Source: Auxenochlorella pyrenoidosa (lineage: Eukaryota > Chlorophyta > Trebouxiophyceae > Chlorellales > Chlorellaceae). Taken from it: a DNA stretch of 10,594 nt. Where the stretch lies: positions 1,590,044 through 1,600,637 of the forward strand of contig KQ481938.1 in assembly GCA_001430745.1 (NCBI GenBank), given 5' to 3'. Made by a program: the position numbers and the translations under genes. Below, one piece after another: positions 1 to 8,800 of the stretch; positions within the stretch are counted from its first letter, which is position 1, and each line of letters starts with the position of its first letter. The notes below the pieces were generated by a model that searched no databases, was not told the origin of the DNA, and worked only from the letters and a program-made list of their open reading frames with translations.

Positions 1-236
1 GCAGTGGGGCAGTGGAGGCGGTGTATGTGGGGGGCGGCCCTGGCAGCGGTGCGCCGCCCTCTGGAGGCTGCGCAGCGTGCCCTCTGTCTGATGGTCTCTT
101 CGCCTGGCAGCATGGGAGCGGCGGCTTCCTGGCAAGCCCCCGACAGCGCGGCGTTGAATGGCAAGTGCCAGGCCTGCAGTGCCCGTGCATGCCAGCCGAG
201 CCCCGCCGTGCCTGGGCCCCCCCCTCCTGCCTGCAG
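1..236 (+). other. Unresolved 5' part of the reductase gene (introns and possibly small exons)
   Basis: This stretch lies just upstream of the first secure reductase exon and should hold the coding sequence for the Gly-rich dinucleotide-binding turn of the Rossmann fold. Short Gly-rich readings exist near the left edge (a GGGPGSG-like frame at about 12-50, and a GSGGG-like frame ending at a GTATGT donor at about 22), and a possible 21-bp microexon lies at 111-131. None of them joins the exon at 237 with both good splice sites and the expected family sequence, so no exon is called. The segment ends in a clear pyrimidine-rich acceptor (CCTGCCTGCAG at 226-236). Confidence 0.5.
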
Positions 237-1453
237 CTGGCCAAGGCGCTGGGCCTGCACGTGGTGGGCATCTGCGGCACCCGCAACCTGGAGTGGGTGA
301 AGAGCCTGGGCGCCGACGAGGTGGGTGGGGCTCACGCCCCCTTGACGAGGCAGATGGCAGGGTGGCAGGGGTGGCCAAGCGCCGCCCCGACCGGAGTGCA
401 GGCCGGGCTGCGGGCACCTTGGGACCAGGCGCGGGCAGTGCCGGGACCAGGGGTGGGGCTGCCCTGCGTGGACACTCCAAGCCTGCCCCTGTGGTGCTGC
501 GCAAGTCTGCGGCGCACCCAGCCCAGGCATGTCTGCCCACACAGAGAGGCATGCACAGCGAGCCTGGCACCTTGAGCAGCTGGCGCTCGCCTCTGCTGGC
601 CCCTGGCCCCTGCAGGTGGTGGACTACACCAGCCAGGACGTGGGCGAGCTGTACAGGGACCAGCCCTTTGACATCGCCATCGACTGCATGGGCACGCGCA
701 GTGAGTGCCTGCAGGGTTGTGGGGCAACTCGGCCGCGAGGAGGGGCAGCCGGGCGTACACCCGCACGCATGTGGGAGGCGTGACCAAACTTCCAAAAGGG
801 CCGGGAAGGCGCGCCAATTTTCGTGCGCACTGCGGCGCCATGCCAGGCGCCAGCTGAGCAGGGCCTCTGCCCAGTCGAGGGCCCTTCCAAAGGGTGCGCT
901 GCAACACAAGCGTGGTGCCGGCCCCCGCACCCCTCCCCCTCGCAGGCGAGCTCCTGCAGAAGCTGCTGTCGGTGACCAAGCCCAGCGGCCACCTGTCCCA
1001 CATCCATAACGCGGGCAGCGACGACGCGGTGCTGGACGCGGCCAAGGAGGCACACGCCGCGGGCAAGGGCCCCTCGGTGGGCACCCTCCTGGTGACCCCC
1101 AACGGGCAGCAGCTGCAGGAGGTGAGCGCGTGCGAGCTGGGCAGGCGCGCCCGGGGTAATCTGGCCAACCTGCATGGGCGGCTCAGACACCCCTGGTTGG
1201 GCGGCGGCGCAGCCAACCAGCCAGGCAATGCATGCAGCCGACCAGAGCTGGAGGTGTTGCGCCCAGTCCTGCTCTCGTGCTGCAGCCATAGCCCTGTGCG
1301 CACTGTTGCCCTGCCCCGCAGATTGCCGACCTCATCGCCGCCGGCAAGGTGAAGCTGGAGGTGGCGCTGTCGCTGCCGCTGGCCGAGGCTGCAAAGGCGC
1401 ACGACCAGGTGGCCACGGGCCACACCCGCGGCAAGGTGGTGCTCACCGTCTGA
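237..1453 (+). CDS. Zinc-independent MDR reductase, quinone/enone oxidoreductase-like (5' partial)
   Basis: Four exons, 237-320, 616-700, 946-1121 and 1322-1453, join in phase into 158 residues ending in TGA. All introns are GT-AG. The product is the C-terminal half of a medium-chain dehydrogenase/reductase. The first exon gives the Rossmann segment LAKALGLHVVGICGTRN followed by WVKSLGADE, which runs across the intron into VVDYTSQD. This SLGAD-V-DY pattern is typical of quinone oxidoreductase-like MDR proteins such as the chloroplast-envelope ceQORH, alkenal reductase and mitochondrial RTN4IP1 groups. PFDIAIDCMG is the conserved strand before the substrate loop. The end (AGKVKLEV, HDQVATGHTRGKVVLTV) is the standard MDR C-terminus. 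No catalytic or structural zinc cysteines are visible. It probably reduces quinones or alpha,beta-unsaturated carbonyls with NAD(P)H; substrate and organelle cannot be read because the N-terminus is missing. Confidence 0.9.
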
Positions 1454-1556
1454 GCGGCAGCGGGTTGCACAATGCCCGCGACTGGTGCAGCGGCTGCATG
1501 AATTGCATGCCCGCTCCGACACGTGTACGATATGAGACCGCCAGGGTCCGGCGCGT

Positions 1557-1561
1557 TGTAA
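1557..1561 (+). promoter_or_regulatory. Candidate polyadenylation signal TGTAA (proximal)
   Basis: TGTAA lies 104 bp after the reductase stop codon. TGTAA is the usual green-algal nuclear poly(A) signal, placed shortly before the cleavage site. The local drop in GC content fits a 3' end. Confidence 0.5.
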
Positions 1562-1592
1562 ACTGAAATGCATCCTTTCTACATCAATTCAC

Positions 1593-1597
1593 TGTAA
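1593..1597 (+). promoter_or_regulatory. Candidate polyadenylation signal TGTAA (distal)
   Basis: A second TGTAA sits 32 bp beyond the first, in the same relatively AT-rich patch. Either or both could define the 3' end of the reductase transcript. Confidence 0.5.
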
Positions 1598-1813
1598 ATC
1601 TGTCACCCGAGCAGTCCACAGGGCTGGCCTCCAGGCTTGCAGAACGACGTTTGCCGTGCTCGGCCTCTGCGTAAGCATGCCTAGCACGTAAATGCATCTC
1701 CCGAGTACAGGGTCGCATCAGCCCCCTTGTTGCCTTTATCTCCCGTGTTCGCTTTTCCCCGGAAGAAACAGAGAGGATCGCAGGACTCCGCTGCCCTGCA
1801 GACACTTTCGGCC
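1598..1813 (+). other. Intergenic spacer with presumed promoter and 5' UTR of the protease gene
   Basis: About 215 bp separate the distal poly(A) signal of the reductase from the ATG of the protease fusion gene. A pyrimidine-rich stretch at about 1720-1760 may be near the transcription start. I see no convincing TATA box, operator or conserved coding sequence on either strand. Confidence 0.4.
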
Positions 1814-4800
1814 ATGTGGCGCCTCTCGCTCCTTTTGGCGGCCATTCTCACTGCTAAGTTAGTGTTCGGCAGGTATGAAGCACGGGAAGGGCGCGAACAC
1901 ACGCCGACGCCGGAGGGCTGCTCTGCCCCTGCACCGCGCCGGCAGCCGCCAAACCGCCGACTGACGCAGCGAGCGTCCGCCAACCGCTTCCCTGCCTGTC
2001 GCTGCTTGCAGAGAGCTGCTCGATGACGGAGTCTCTGCGGCCATCACAAACGGTACCGTTTCCCGTCGCAGGCAAGGCTGCGTACTATCTAGACGGCTGC
2101 CCATCTCACTGCCAGACAAGCCAGCCTGTTCTCAGATCTAGTTTTCATCAGGTTCTTGATCTGTCCAGGAACTGGCACCCTAACAAACTGCTGGTGCGCC
2201 GTCTGACTGCAGATACCACTTTATGGTGTCCCTGCGGGATACCAACAGCGAGGGCGAGATTGAGCATTTCTGTGGCGGTGAGTGGGCCACACTCGTTGCG
2301 CCAGCAGCTGCTGGTGGTGCAGGCAAGCCGATGCAGGCTGCAAGGATTAGTGCGTAAGCCACCCTGGCATGCGACGAGGGAGAAGATCTCCCCTTGTGCA
2401 TGCAGGCAGCCTGATTGGCGAGCGCATCGTCGCCACTGCTGCGCATGTGAGTGCGGCTTGCACTTGGAGCTCGGTTGCGCTGACTTCATTCGGAATGAAG
2501 CACCTATGGAGCTTTGCGCGGGCACTTGCGTGGGACTCAGTGCCATTTGCCGCAGCCCTGCTGACTGAAAGCTCCCCACTCTGAGCCTCTGCCTGCAGTG
2601 CTTCCCGCCCAGGCGCCTAAGCAAGAGATTCCGCCCGCAGGTGTGCCGGCAGTCACCTGCCCTGCATGTATGGCGGGGCGGCCTGCCCGCCCTTGCAGCA
2701 GTGGGAACACCTGGCGGCAGGGTCTCCTCTGCGCCCCTGTCAAAGCCAGCAGCCATCCCCACAAATGCTGCAGGCGCACCAGTGTGTTTACCTAGCAAGC
2801 CACTGCCCCCCCCCTGCTGTGCAACCCTCCCTTATGAGGTCGTCCTTCCTCCTCCCTAGTCAGGTCGTCATCGGCACCCTGACCCGCGACAACAGCGACC
2901 GCCCCGGCAGCTTTGAGGTGCGCAGGGTGGTGGCGGGCGTCGTGCACCCAGACTACAGCAAGAGCCTGCACGCCAACGACATCGGCCTGCTGCTGCTGGA
3001 CCAGCCCTCCAGCTACCGGCCCATCGCACTCGCCCCGCACAAGCGTGAGCAGCTGGAACTGCCGGGGCAGCGGCTGGCAGCCTGGCTAGCAGTGCGGGCG
3101 CCCATGCCTTGCAAGCCTTGACACACATGGGAAGTGGCCCCGCGGCCACAGACGGGCCCTCAGACAGCGCCAGGCAGGCAGTGCCGTGCACCCCTCCTGC
3201 TCTTATGCTCAAATGCTGGATGGATTGCTCAGGCCAGGGAGTCCCTGCCCCTTCCTGCAGCCAAGCCAGAGCTGCCCCTCCCCGCCGGCACCCGCCTCAC
3301 CGCGATGGGGTGGGGGGACACGATTGTGCAGGACACCAACGACACCGCATTCCCGCGCTGGCTGCGCACGGTGCGCTCTTCAAGGCGCAGCACGGCCCCT
3401 GTCTGTAGCACAGCTCACCCTGCTTGCCCTTGCCAGCCATGCGCTCTTGAGCCCCTTCACACATGACCGCCAGTTCCAAATGCTCCTGAGGAGCGCGATG
3501 CAGCCAGCTGCCATGTACGTGCAGAGCACGCCGTGCTGCGGAGCCCACCCTGCGCCCTGCTGCAGACCACCATGCGTATGCTAACATACGACACCTGCAC
3601 CAGGCTGCTGGGCCCCACCAATTTCTCCAAGCCCTGGAACACAGAGATCTGCGCAGGTGGGGCCCCTCTCGGTGGATGGCTGGATACTTGTGTGCCCGGC
3701 AATGGTGGGCAGGCACAAGCCGGCTCTGCGTGCACAGCAGGCGCCCTAGGGCCATCCAGAAACCGTCCCTGCCCTCCGTTGCGTGCAAGTGCGCGCGCCG
3801 TTCTCCCACCCGAGCAGGCAACCCCCCGCAGTACTACAGCGGGGTCTGCCAGCAGGACAGCGGCGGGCCTCTGTTCCTGCCCAGCTCCAGGCGCAGCGAG
3901 CCCGACGTGTTGTACGGAGTTGTGTCCAACGGCAATGGGAAGTGCATCGGTGCCCCAGGTGACGAGCCACAGGACCACATTGCTGCGGTGCTCCTCCCAA
4001 CAGCCACATGCGTAAACCGTCAGAAATGGGTGGCTGCACGAGAGCCTACCTCTCCGGCTGCTCCTGTTTGGAGCCAAGCTTCCTCTCATGCCGCCTCAGA
4101 CTGGCCAGCATGCCCGCCCCTGCGTGCTGCGCAGATGGCTTCACCAGCGTTGCGGCGCTGCGCCCATGGATCGACAGGACGTCGGAGCAGCTGCTGGCGG
4201 GGCGCTGGACCGGCGAGGGTGAGTGCTGCCAGCCGCCGGCACGCCTTGCATGGGCCGCAGACCGTTCGCTGCTAGCTGTGGTCAGCCGCCACGTTGCGCA
4301 CCACTGCATTCCCCCCAAGCACCTGACCCCGTGAACTGTCAGCTGCCTGTCTGCCCTGGTCCCGCAGTCTGGGGTGACCCGTTTGTGCGCGGCTTTGACG
4401 GCAGTCTGTCCAACTACCAGGGAGAGCCCGGCGAGGAGCTGGACGTGAGCTGGGGCGAAAGGGAGCAAAAGAGCTTGGGCAGCCACGGGGGTGGTGCGTC
4501 GCCACTGGCAGGTCCCATATAGGCCAACTGCCGCTCACTCTGGGCCCTGCGCTTCCCTGCCTGCCGCAGATCCTGACCGCTGCGACCGACCCCAAAAAGT
4601 TCAGCCTGACCGGTGTGCTCGTCAGGGAGCCCTTCATGGTGAGGCCACAGCTCTGGCCATCTTGGCCTGCAGGGGCTGGGTGCTGGGCAAGGGCCGGCTG
4701 CATCACAAGTGTGGTCGCTCCATGTGGCGGCGCCCGCATGCATGTGGCTCCTAACTGTCTCCACATGGTTGCAAGCCCGCGCTCTGGAATGCTGCTGCAG

Positions 4801-5574
4801 CGGGGCAGCGCACCCTGCACTGACTCTTTTCCCCCAGCGCTCGCAGCGCACCACCGCGCTGGGGTCGGTCGCCTTCAAGTGGTTTGGCACCGTGGCGGCG
4901 GCTGTGCGCAATGGCAGGATGGTTGGTGAGCTCTGCGGCCTTCAAAGCTGAGGGATCTGTGTGTCGGCTAACCGGTATGCAGGTGCCAGCATGTGCGCAC
5001 TTGCCATGCCCGTGTGACGCCTGCCTTCATGCACGCATTGCAAAATACTGCCTGCCCTTCTTGACCAGCCCCTCTCTTCGCCTCGAAATAACCTTGCGCA
5101 TGGACCAGTGACGCTTGACGGCAAGCCGCTTGCGCCAGGAGCCAGCAAGGACATCCCTTGGGGCTCGGTTGCATTCAGCCAAGAGCAGGTGCGCATGCCT
5201 TGAGGCCGGCAGCGCGCAGCGTGCAGCGCGGGGCAAGCAGCTGGGAGGGTGGGAACCCAGATGGCCCGGCTGCTCTCCCACCACCTGCGTCTCACCCCTG
5301 CCTTGCCCCCTGTCCCCCGCAGCCGCGCGCCGCCCGCCTGCTCACCATCCGCCAGCCAAATATGGTCGTGCGCATTTCCCAGCGGTACAGCGCCGTGCCC
5401 AGGCGCCACCTGCCCTTCCTGGACGTCAGCGTCACCCTCAAGAAGCTGTTCCCATACCCCCTGGAGGGGATCCTGGGAGACACCTTTGTCACCGGAGACC
5501 ACGGCGCAAAGCGGGCTGCCACCGCCGACGCCGCAGCGTCCGTCACGGCCTCCATCACGAGCAGCGCTGCCTGA
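1814..5574 (+). CDS. Secreted S1 serine protease fused to a VWD/root-cap-like domain
   Basis: Fifteen exons join in phase to 479 residues: 1814-1872, 2012-2071, 2213-2277, 2406-2446, 2599-2640, 2864-3044, 3261-3370, 3566-3656, 3818-3958, 4135-4218, 4368-4444, 4570-4638, 4838-4925, 5109-5188, 5323-5574. Residues 1-20 (MWRLSLLLAAILTAKLVFGR) look like a signal peptide, which supports this ATG. The protease domain starts near ITNG (31-34) and has catalytic His75 (IVATAAHC), Asp128 (NDIGLLLLD) and Ser231 (QDSGGPL). The GWG motif is at 166-168, and Cys pairs 60/76, 197/215 and 227/259 match the three core chymotrypsin disulfides. Oddities are Gly at the trypsin Asp189 position and Gln229 where Gly193 is usual. 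Residues 292-450 carry WGDPFVRGFDG, YQGEPGEEL and GILGDT, a VWD/root-cap-like signature, without any cysteine. It is probably an extracellular or vacuolar endopeptidase; the substrate is unknown. Confidence 0.9.
2012..4218 (+). other. Region encoding the chymotrypsin-fold protease domain
   Basis: Exons 2-10 encode residues ~20-291. Each triad residue lies in a different exon: His75 is the last codon of exon 4 (2444-2446), Asp128 is in exon 6 and Ser231 in exon 9. The 42-bp exon 2599-2640 supplies the Cys after the catalytic His and keeps phase 0 on both sides, which supports this small exon. SNG (residues 253-255) fills the Ser214-x-Gly216 substrate-binding strand. The domain closes with FTSVAALRPWID, the usual C-terminal helix of S1 peptidases. 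Confidence 0.9.
2072..2212 (+). other. GC-AG intron in the protease gene
   Basis: Exon 2 must end in phase 2 so that the next exon reads YHFMVSLRDTN. No GT donor in the window gives phase 2, but AG|GCAAGG at 2070-2077 does. It matches the known GC-donor consensus and yields NGTVSRR-R-YHFMVSL, the expected start of an S1 domain. The intron is 141 bp and ends in CTGCAG. Confidence 0.8.
4368..5574 (+). other. Region encoding the VWD/root-cap-like domain of the fusion
   Basis: Exons 11-15 encode residues 292-479. WGDPFVRGFDG at 293-303 resembles the WGDPH-x-x-GFDG opening of von Willebrand D-like and plant root-cap (LEA-related) domains, with Phe in place of the usual His. FDGSLSNYQGEPGEEL continues the family pattern of an FDG strand followed by a Q/HG-x-PG turn. 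GILGDT at 445-450 resembles the closing G-V/I-L-G-x-T motif of the same families. The 188 residues contain no Cys, unlike true VWD domains. A Thr/Ala/Ser-rich tail of about 29 residues follows. The function may be binding or targeting; that is inference. Confidence 0.7.
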
Positions 5575-5836
5575 GCGCGGTGCCGCCAGTTGGCCAGCCA
5601 GGGTAGACCCCAGTATGTGAGCCCCCTGTGAGCGGCGACGTGCCGGCTCTTGCTGCAGTCTGTTCCCCTGTGCTGCGAGCGAACGAGTGGCTGTGGCTGG
5701 TGCAGCCCCAAGCTGTCTCAACGAATCCCCATCCCCAGAGTGCAACTTTCACACTGTCGTAAATGAAATTTAAGTGATAGAAGCGCAAAGCTTACCATCT
5801 GCTTGGTTGCAAGGGGGGTTGGTGCGCGGCCTGCGC
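5575..5836. other. Convergent intergenic spacer shared by two gene 3' ends
   Basis: This 262-bp spacer separates the stop codon of the protease fusion (+) from the stop of the exostosin gene (-). It holds both 3' UTRs. An AT-richer patch lies at about 5735-5800. No exact TGTAA occurs on either strand (no TTACA on +); the nearest + strand variant is CGTAA at about 5759. I see no coding potential or repeat here. Confidence 0.6.
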
Positions 5837-8800
5837 TCAGCCCCGCGTGGCGGGTATCCTGCTGTACAGCCAGGCCATGGCGGTGGTGAAGGCGTCATCG
5901 GCCTCGGGGTCCAGGTCTGGCACTGTCTCCGGCAGGGAGGGCGCCAGCTGCGAGGCCGCCTGCACGGGGGGAGGGGAGGGACGCAATGGGGCACTGCTCC
6001 TGGGGCTGCGAGAGCACTTGCCCATCACTGAGCGCCTGCCCAGCTGCCCGTGTGACATTGAAGCAGCGTTTGGTGGGCATGGCAGGCACGGGCGGCCTAG
6101 AGTGCATGCTTGCCGCTTGGGGTGCTGGGCAGGCTGCAGCTCAAAAGGCGGGGCGCAGCACAGCGCACCTGCTGGTGCCGCGGTATGCCGCCAACCGTCT
6201 CCGTCTCGTTGCCTGCTGCCCGTGCCGCTGCCTCTGCGGCGTGCATCGCCTGGATTTCCTTGAACCGGGGCACATAGGCGCGGTAGCTTGAATAGGCAAA
6301 GCTGCGAGGACAGCAGGGCGCACAACGGCTTCTGGTCGGGGCATGGCGGTGTGTTGGCAGAGGGTGGGCACGGCCAGGCAACGACAGTGGCTGGCAGGCA
6401 GGGCTAGCAGGCAGGGCAGTGGCTGGCAGCGCATCAGAGGCTGGTGCACCAGAGTTAGGCCGGCACCAAAGTGAAACAGGAGCCAGGCTGGGTATGCTGC
6501 AGTGATCTGCAAGCGCGTGCCGGGGCCCCAGCAAGAGGGCTGGCCGCGGCCGTGGGTGCGCCCCGCAGGCAGCCTGGCGGCCGGGGCCTCCTCTCACCGC
6601 TGCCACACCCTCGCCAGGTTGCGCTGCAACTCCGCCCGCTGCTCCGGCGGGATGGCCAGCAGGATCTCGGGGAGGCGCTCCGCGTCTTTTTGGGGGATGC
6701 GCACTGTGAAGGCCGACAGATCGATGATGGACTCAAAGGACACGTCCACCTCGTCCATGATGATCACAGGGATGCACCTGCAAGTAAGTGAGCGGCAGGG
6801 GGGGGTGGGGGGGGGCGGGCGGCGGCGGCTGGTCGTTCAGCTCTGCTGCCATGCACTGAGGAGAGGCGCCTGCTGCCCTTGGCTGACCAGCCCACCCGCA
6901 GCACGGCAGCACCGCTCAGCCCGGCCGGCATTCCTGCTGCTGCCTACCAGACCCGCAAGCCCCCAACATGCCCCGCCGCAGCCGGCAAACGCCCCACCCG
7001 CCCCTGCCCGCCCGCACCCATGCAGCGTGGCGTCGTCCATCCTGGCGGTCCAGCCGTCCCCCATCATGACCAGGCAGAACACCGAGGAGGCGAGCAGCTC
7101 CGAGTACTCGCCGGCGATGTTCTCTCGCCTGGCCCCGGGGGGGGGGGGGGGGCGGCGGCCTCAATTGATCCATGCACAGCGGCCTTGCATGAGTGGAGGA
7201 GGCAAGCCTTGGCGTTTCTGAGCAAGCTAAACCTGGTCAATCGAGACTTGCACGACCAAGGCAAGGTTGATCATGTGCCTCGCACTGTGTCGGCCCCCCG
7301 AAGCCACCTTCCCGCCCGAGCCGGCCCTCCCCGCCTACACAGGCGGGCGCACTCACTCCCCAACTGTGATGTTGTACTTCTCCAGCCAACCCCCCTCCTG
7401 CGCGGCCTTGGCGATGCGCTGCCGCACGCCGCGCGAGTAGAACTTGCTCTCGGGCTGCACCTGCGCCAGCAGGTGAGCGTGACACAGGCACGCCGGGGGG
7501 TTGAGAGGCGCTTGCAGGGCTGCGCGTCGAGGCCGTGCAGAGGGCGCACGGCTGGCTGCCACAATTGATTGCACTGTGGTTGACCGTGCAAATGTTCCTT
7601 TGGACCACTGCAGCAGACACACCTCTGCACACCAGCCATCAGGGCGCAGGCAAACAGGCAACCCCTGCACCATCTGCCGCGCACCCGTCCTCTGTGGAAG
7701 GCCAGCCAGCGGCGCTCGCGCGTGGGCCCGCCAATCATGGGCGACAGGCGGTAGTGGTCTGGTCGCTTCATCAGCGGCATGACGAGGTCCTGCGCCAGGG
7801 GTGTGGGTGCGGCGCAGAGGGCAGGTGCAGCGCTGGGAGGGCGGTGCACACACTGACTGCGCCACAAGCAGGTATCCGGCCTGCAGTCCTGCAGTCTGCG
7901 CGTGGAAATTCAGCAACACCCCACCCCCACCCACCCCACACCCCACCCCAGCTACAGAAGGGTTGCAGCACCCTCAGCGCTGTGCCAGGGCTAGTGCCAG
8001 GCGTGCGTGGCCAGAGGGACCCAGCACACCTTTTCGGGGTCATAGCAGGGCAGCCGCGTGTCCAGCTTCTTCTGAAACCCTTCCGGGTCAAACTGCAAGC
8101 GCCAGGAAGGGAGGGGCGTGGGGGCAGCAGGGAGGCGGCTGAGAGGTGGCAGCAGCGGGCATTGGCATGCAACACCAAGGCTGAAAGGTCACGGCACAGG
8201 CTGTTTGCACCAGAGCGCAAGAGCGCAGAGGCTTGGGCATGCTGCGGTGGCAGGAACCAGGCCCAGCAAGCATGCTGGGACTGCTTCCTCGGGGTTTCGT
8301 TTTCCTCTTCATGCACCCAGGACGTGTTTCACTGCACCTGCGGATGGTGGTACTCGACCGAATAGTTGTCAAAGCCGTAGGCGGTGCCGCTGATGTGGTC
8401 TGGGTCCTTGCGCCTGCGTGCCAAGGAGGGGAAGCCCATTCAAACCAGGAGCCGAGGTCAACGCTGGGCCTGAGAGCATGACTCGAGGACTAGGGGTGCG
8501 CCGTGCTGTGGCCTCTGGCCCATGCTGTCTGCTGGCCCTTGCCCTCCTGCGCTGTGCCGCACGCCCCGCGCTGCTCACCCCCAGTGGCTGAGGATGATGC
8601 TGTTCTTGATGGCGGCGGGCGCCCAGCAGCTGCCCTCGTCATGTGTGAACAGCCAGATGTGGTCCCTGCCCTGCCGCCGGTCCCTGCAGGTGGTCGGCAG
8701 CAGGGCGGGAGGCAATGAGGGGCCTGCAGTGGCATGATGGCCCAACCGGACGTGCACCCAACAAGACCTCACGGTGGCGCCCAGGCCGGCTGCCGGAGAG

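Noticed and set aside
111..131. 21-bp microexon reading HGSGGFL before the first reductase exon
   Set aside because: It would need a GC donor, and the junction gives one residue too many or too few for the MDR Gly-rich turn. The evidence is too weak to call.
158..1009. Long plus-strand open frame (283 codons) across reductase introns
   Set aside because: It runs through two introns in the wrong frame for the exons and shows no recognisable domain.
332..1573. Long minus-strand open frame (413 codons) opposite the reductase
   Set aside because: It lies antisense to four exons with clear MDR similarity and phase-matched introns. Its translation is Cys/Arg/Pro-rich low-information sequence, as expected from a stop-poor shadow frame in GC-rich DNA.
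2148..2798. Minus-strand open frame (216 codons) opposite protease exons 3-5
   Set aside because: No family motif was recognised, and it is antisense to exons carrying the conserved S1 His motif.
4219..4367. Boundary between two separate genes, protease and VWD-like
   Set aside because: The 149-bp interval has good intron ends (GGGTGAGT donor, CCCGCAG acceptor), matching phase on both sides, and no promoter, start codon or poly(A) signal that I can see.
6385..6429. Pair of 13-bp direct repeats (CAGTGGCTGGCAG) with GGCAGGCAG units between
   Set aside because: They are short, lie within an exostosin intron, and are typical of GC-rich low-complexity sequence. There is no sign of a mobile element or regular array.
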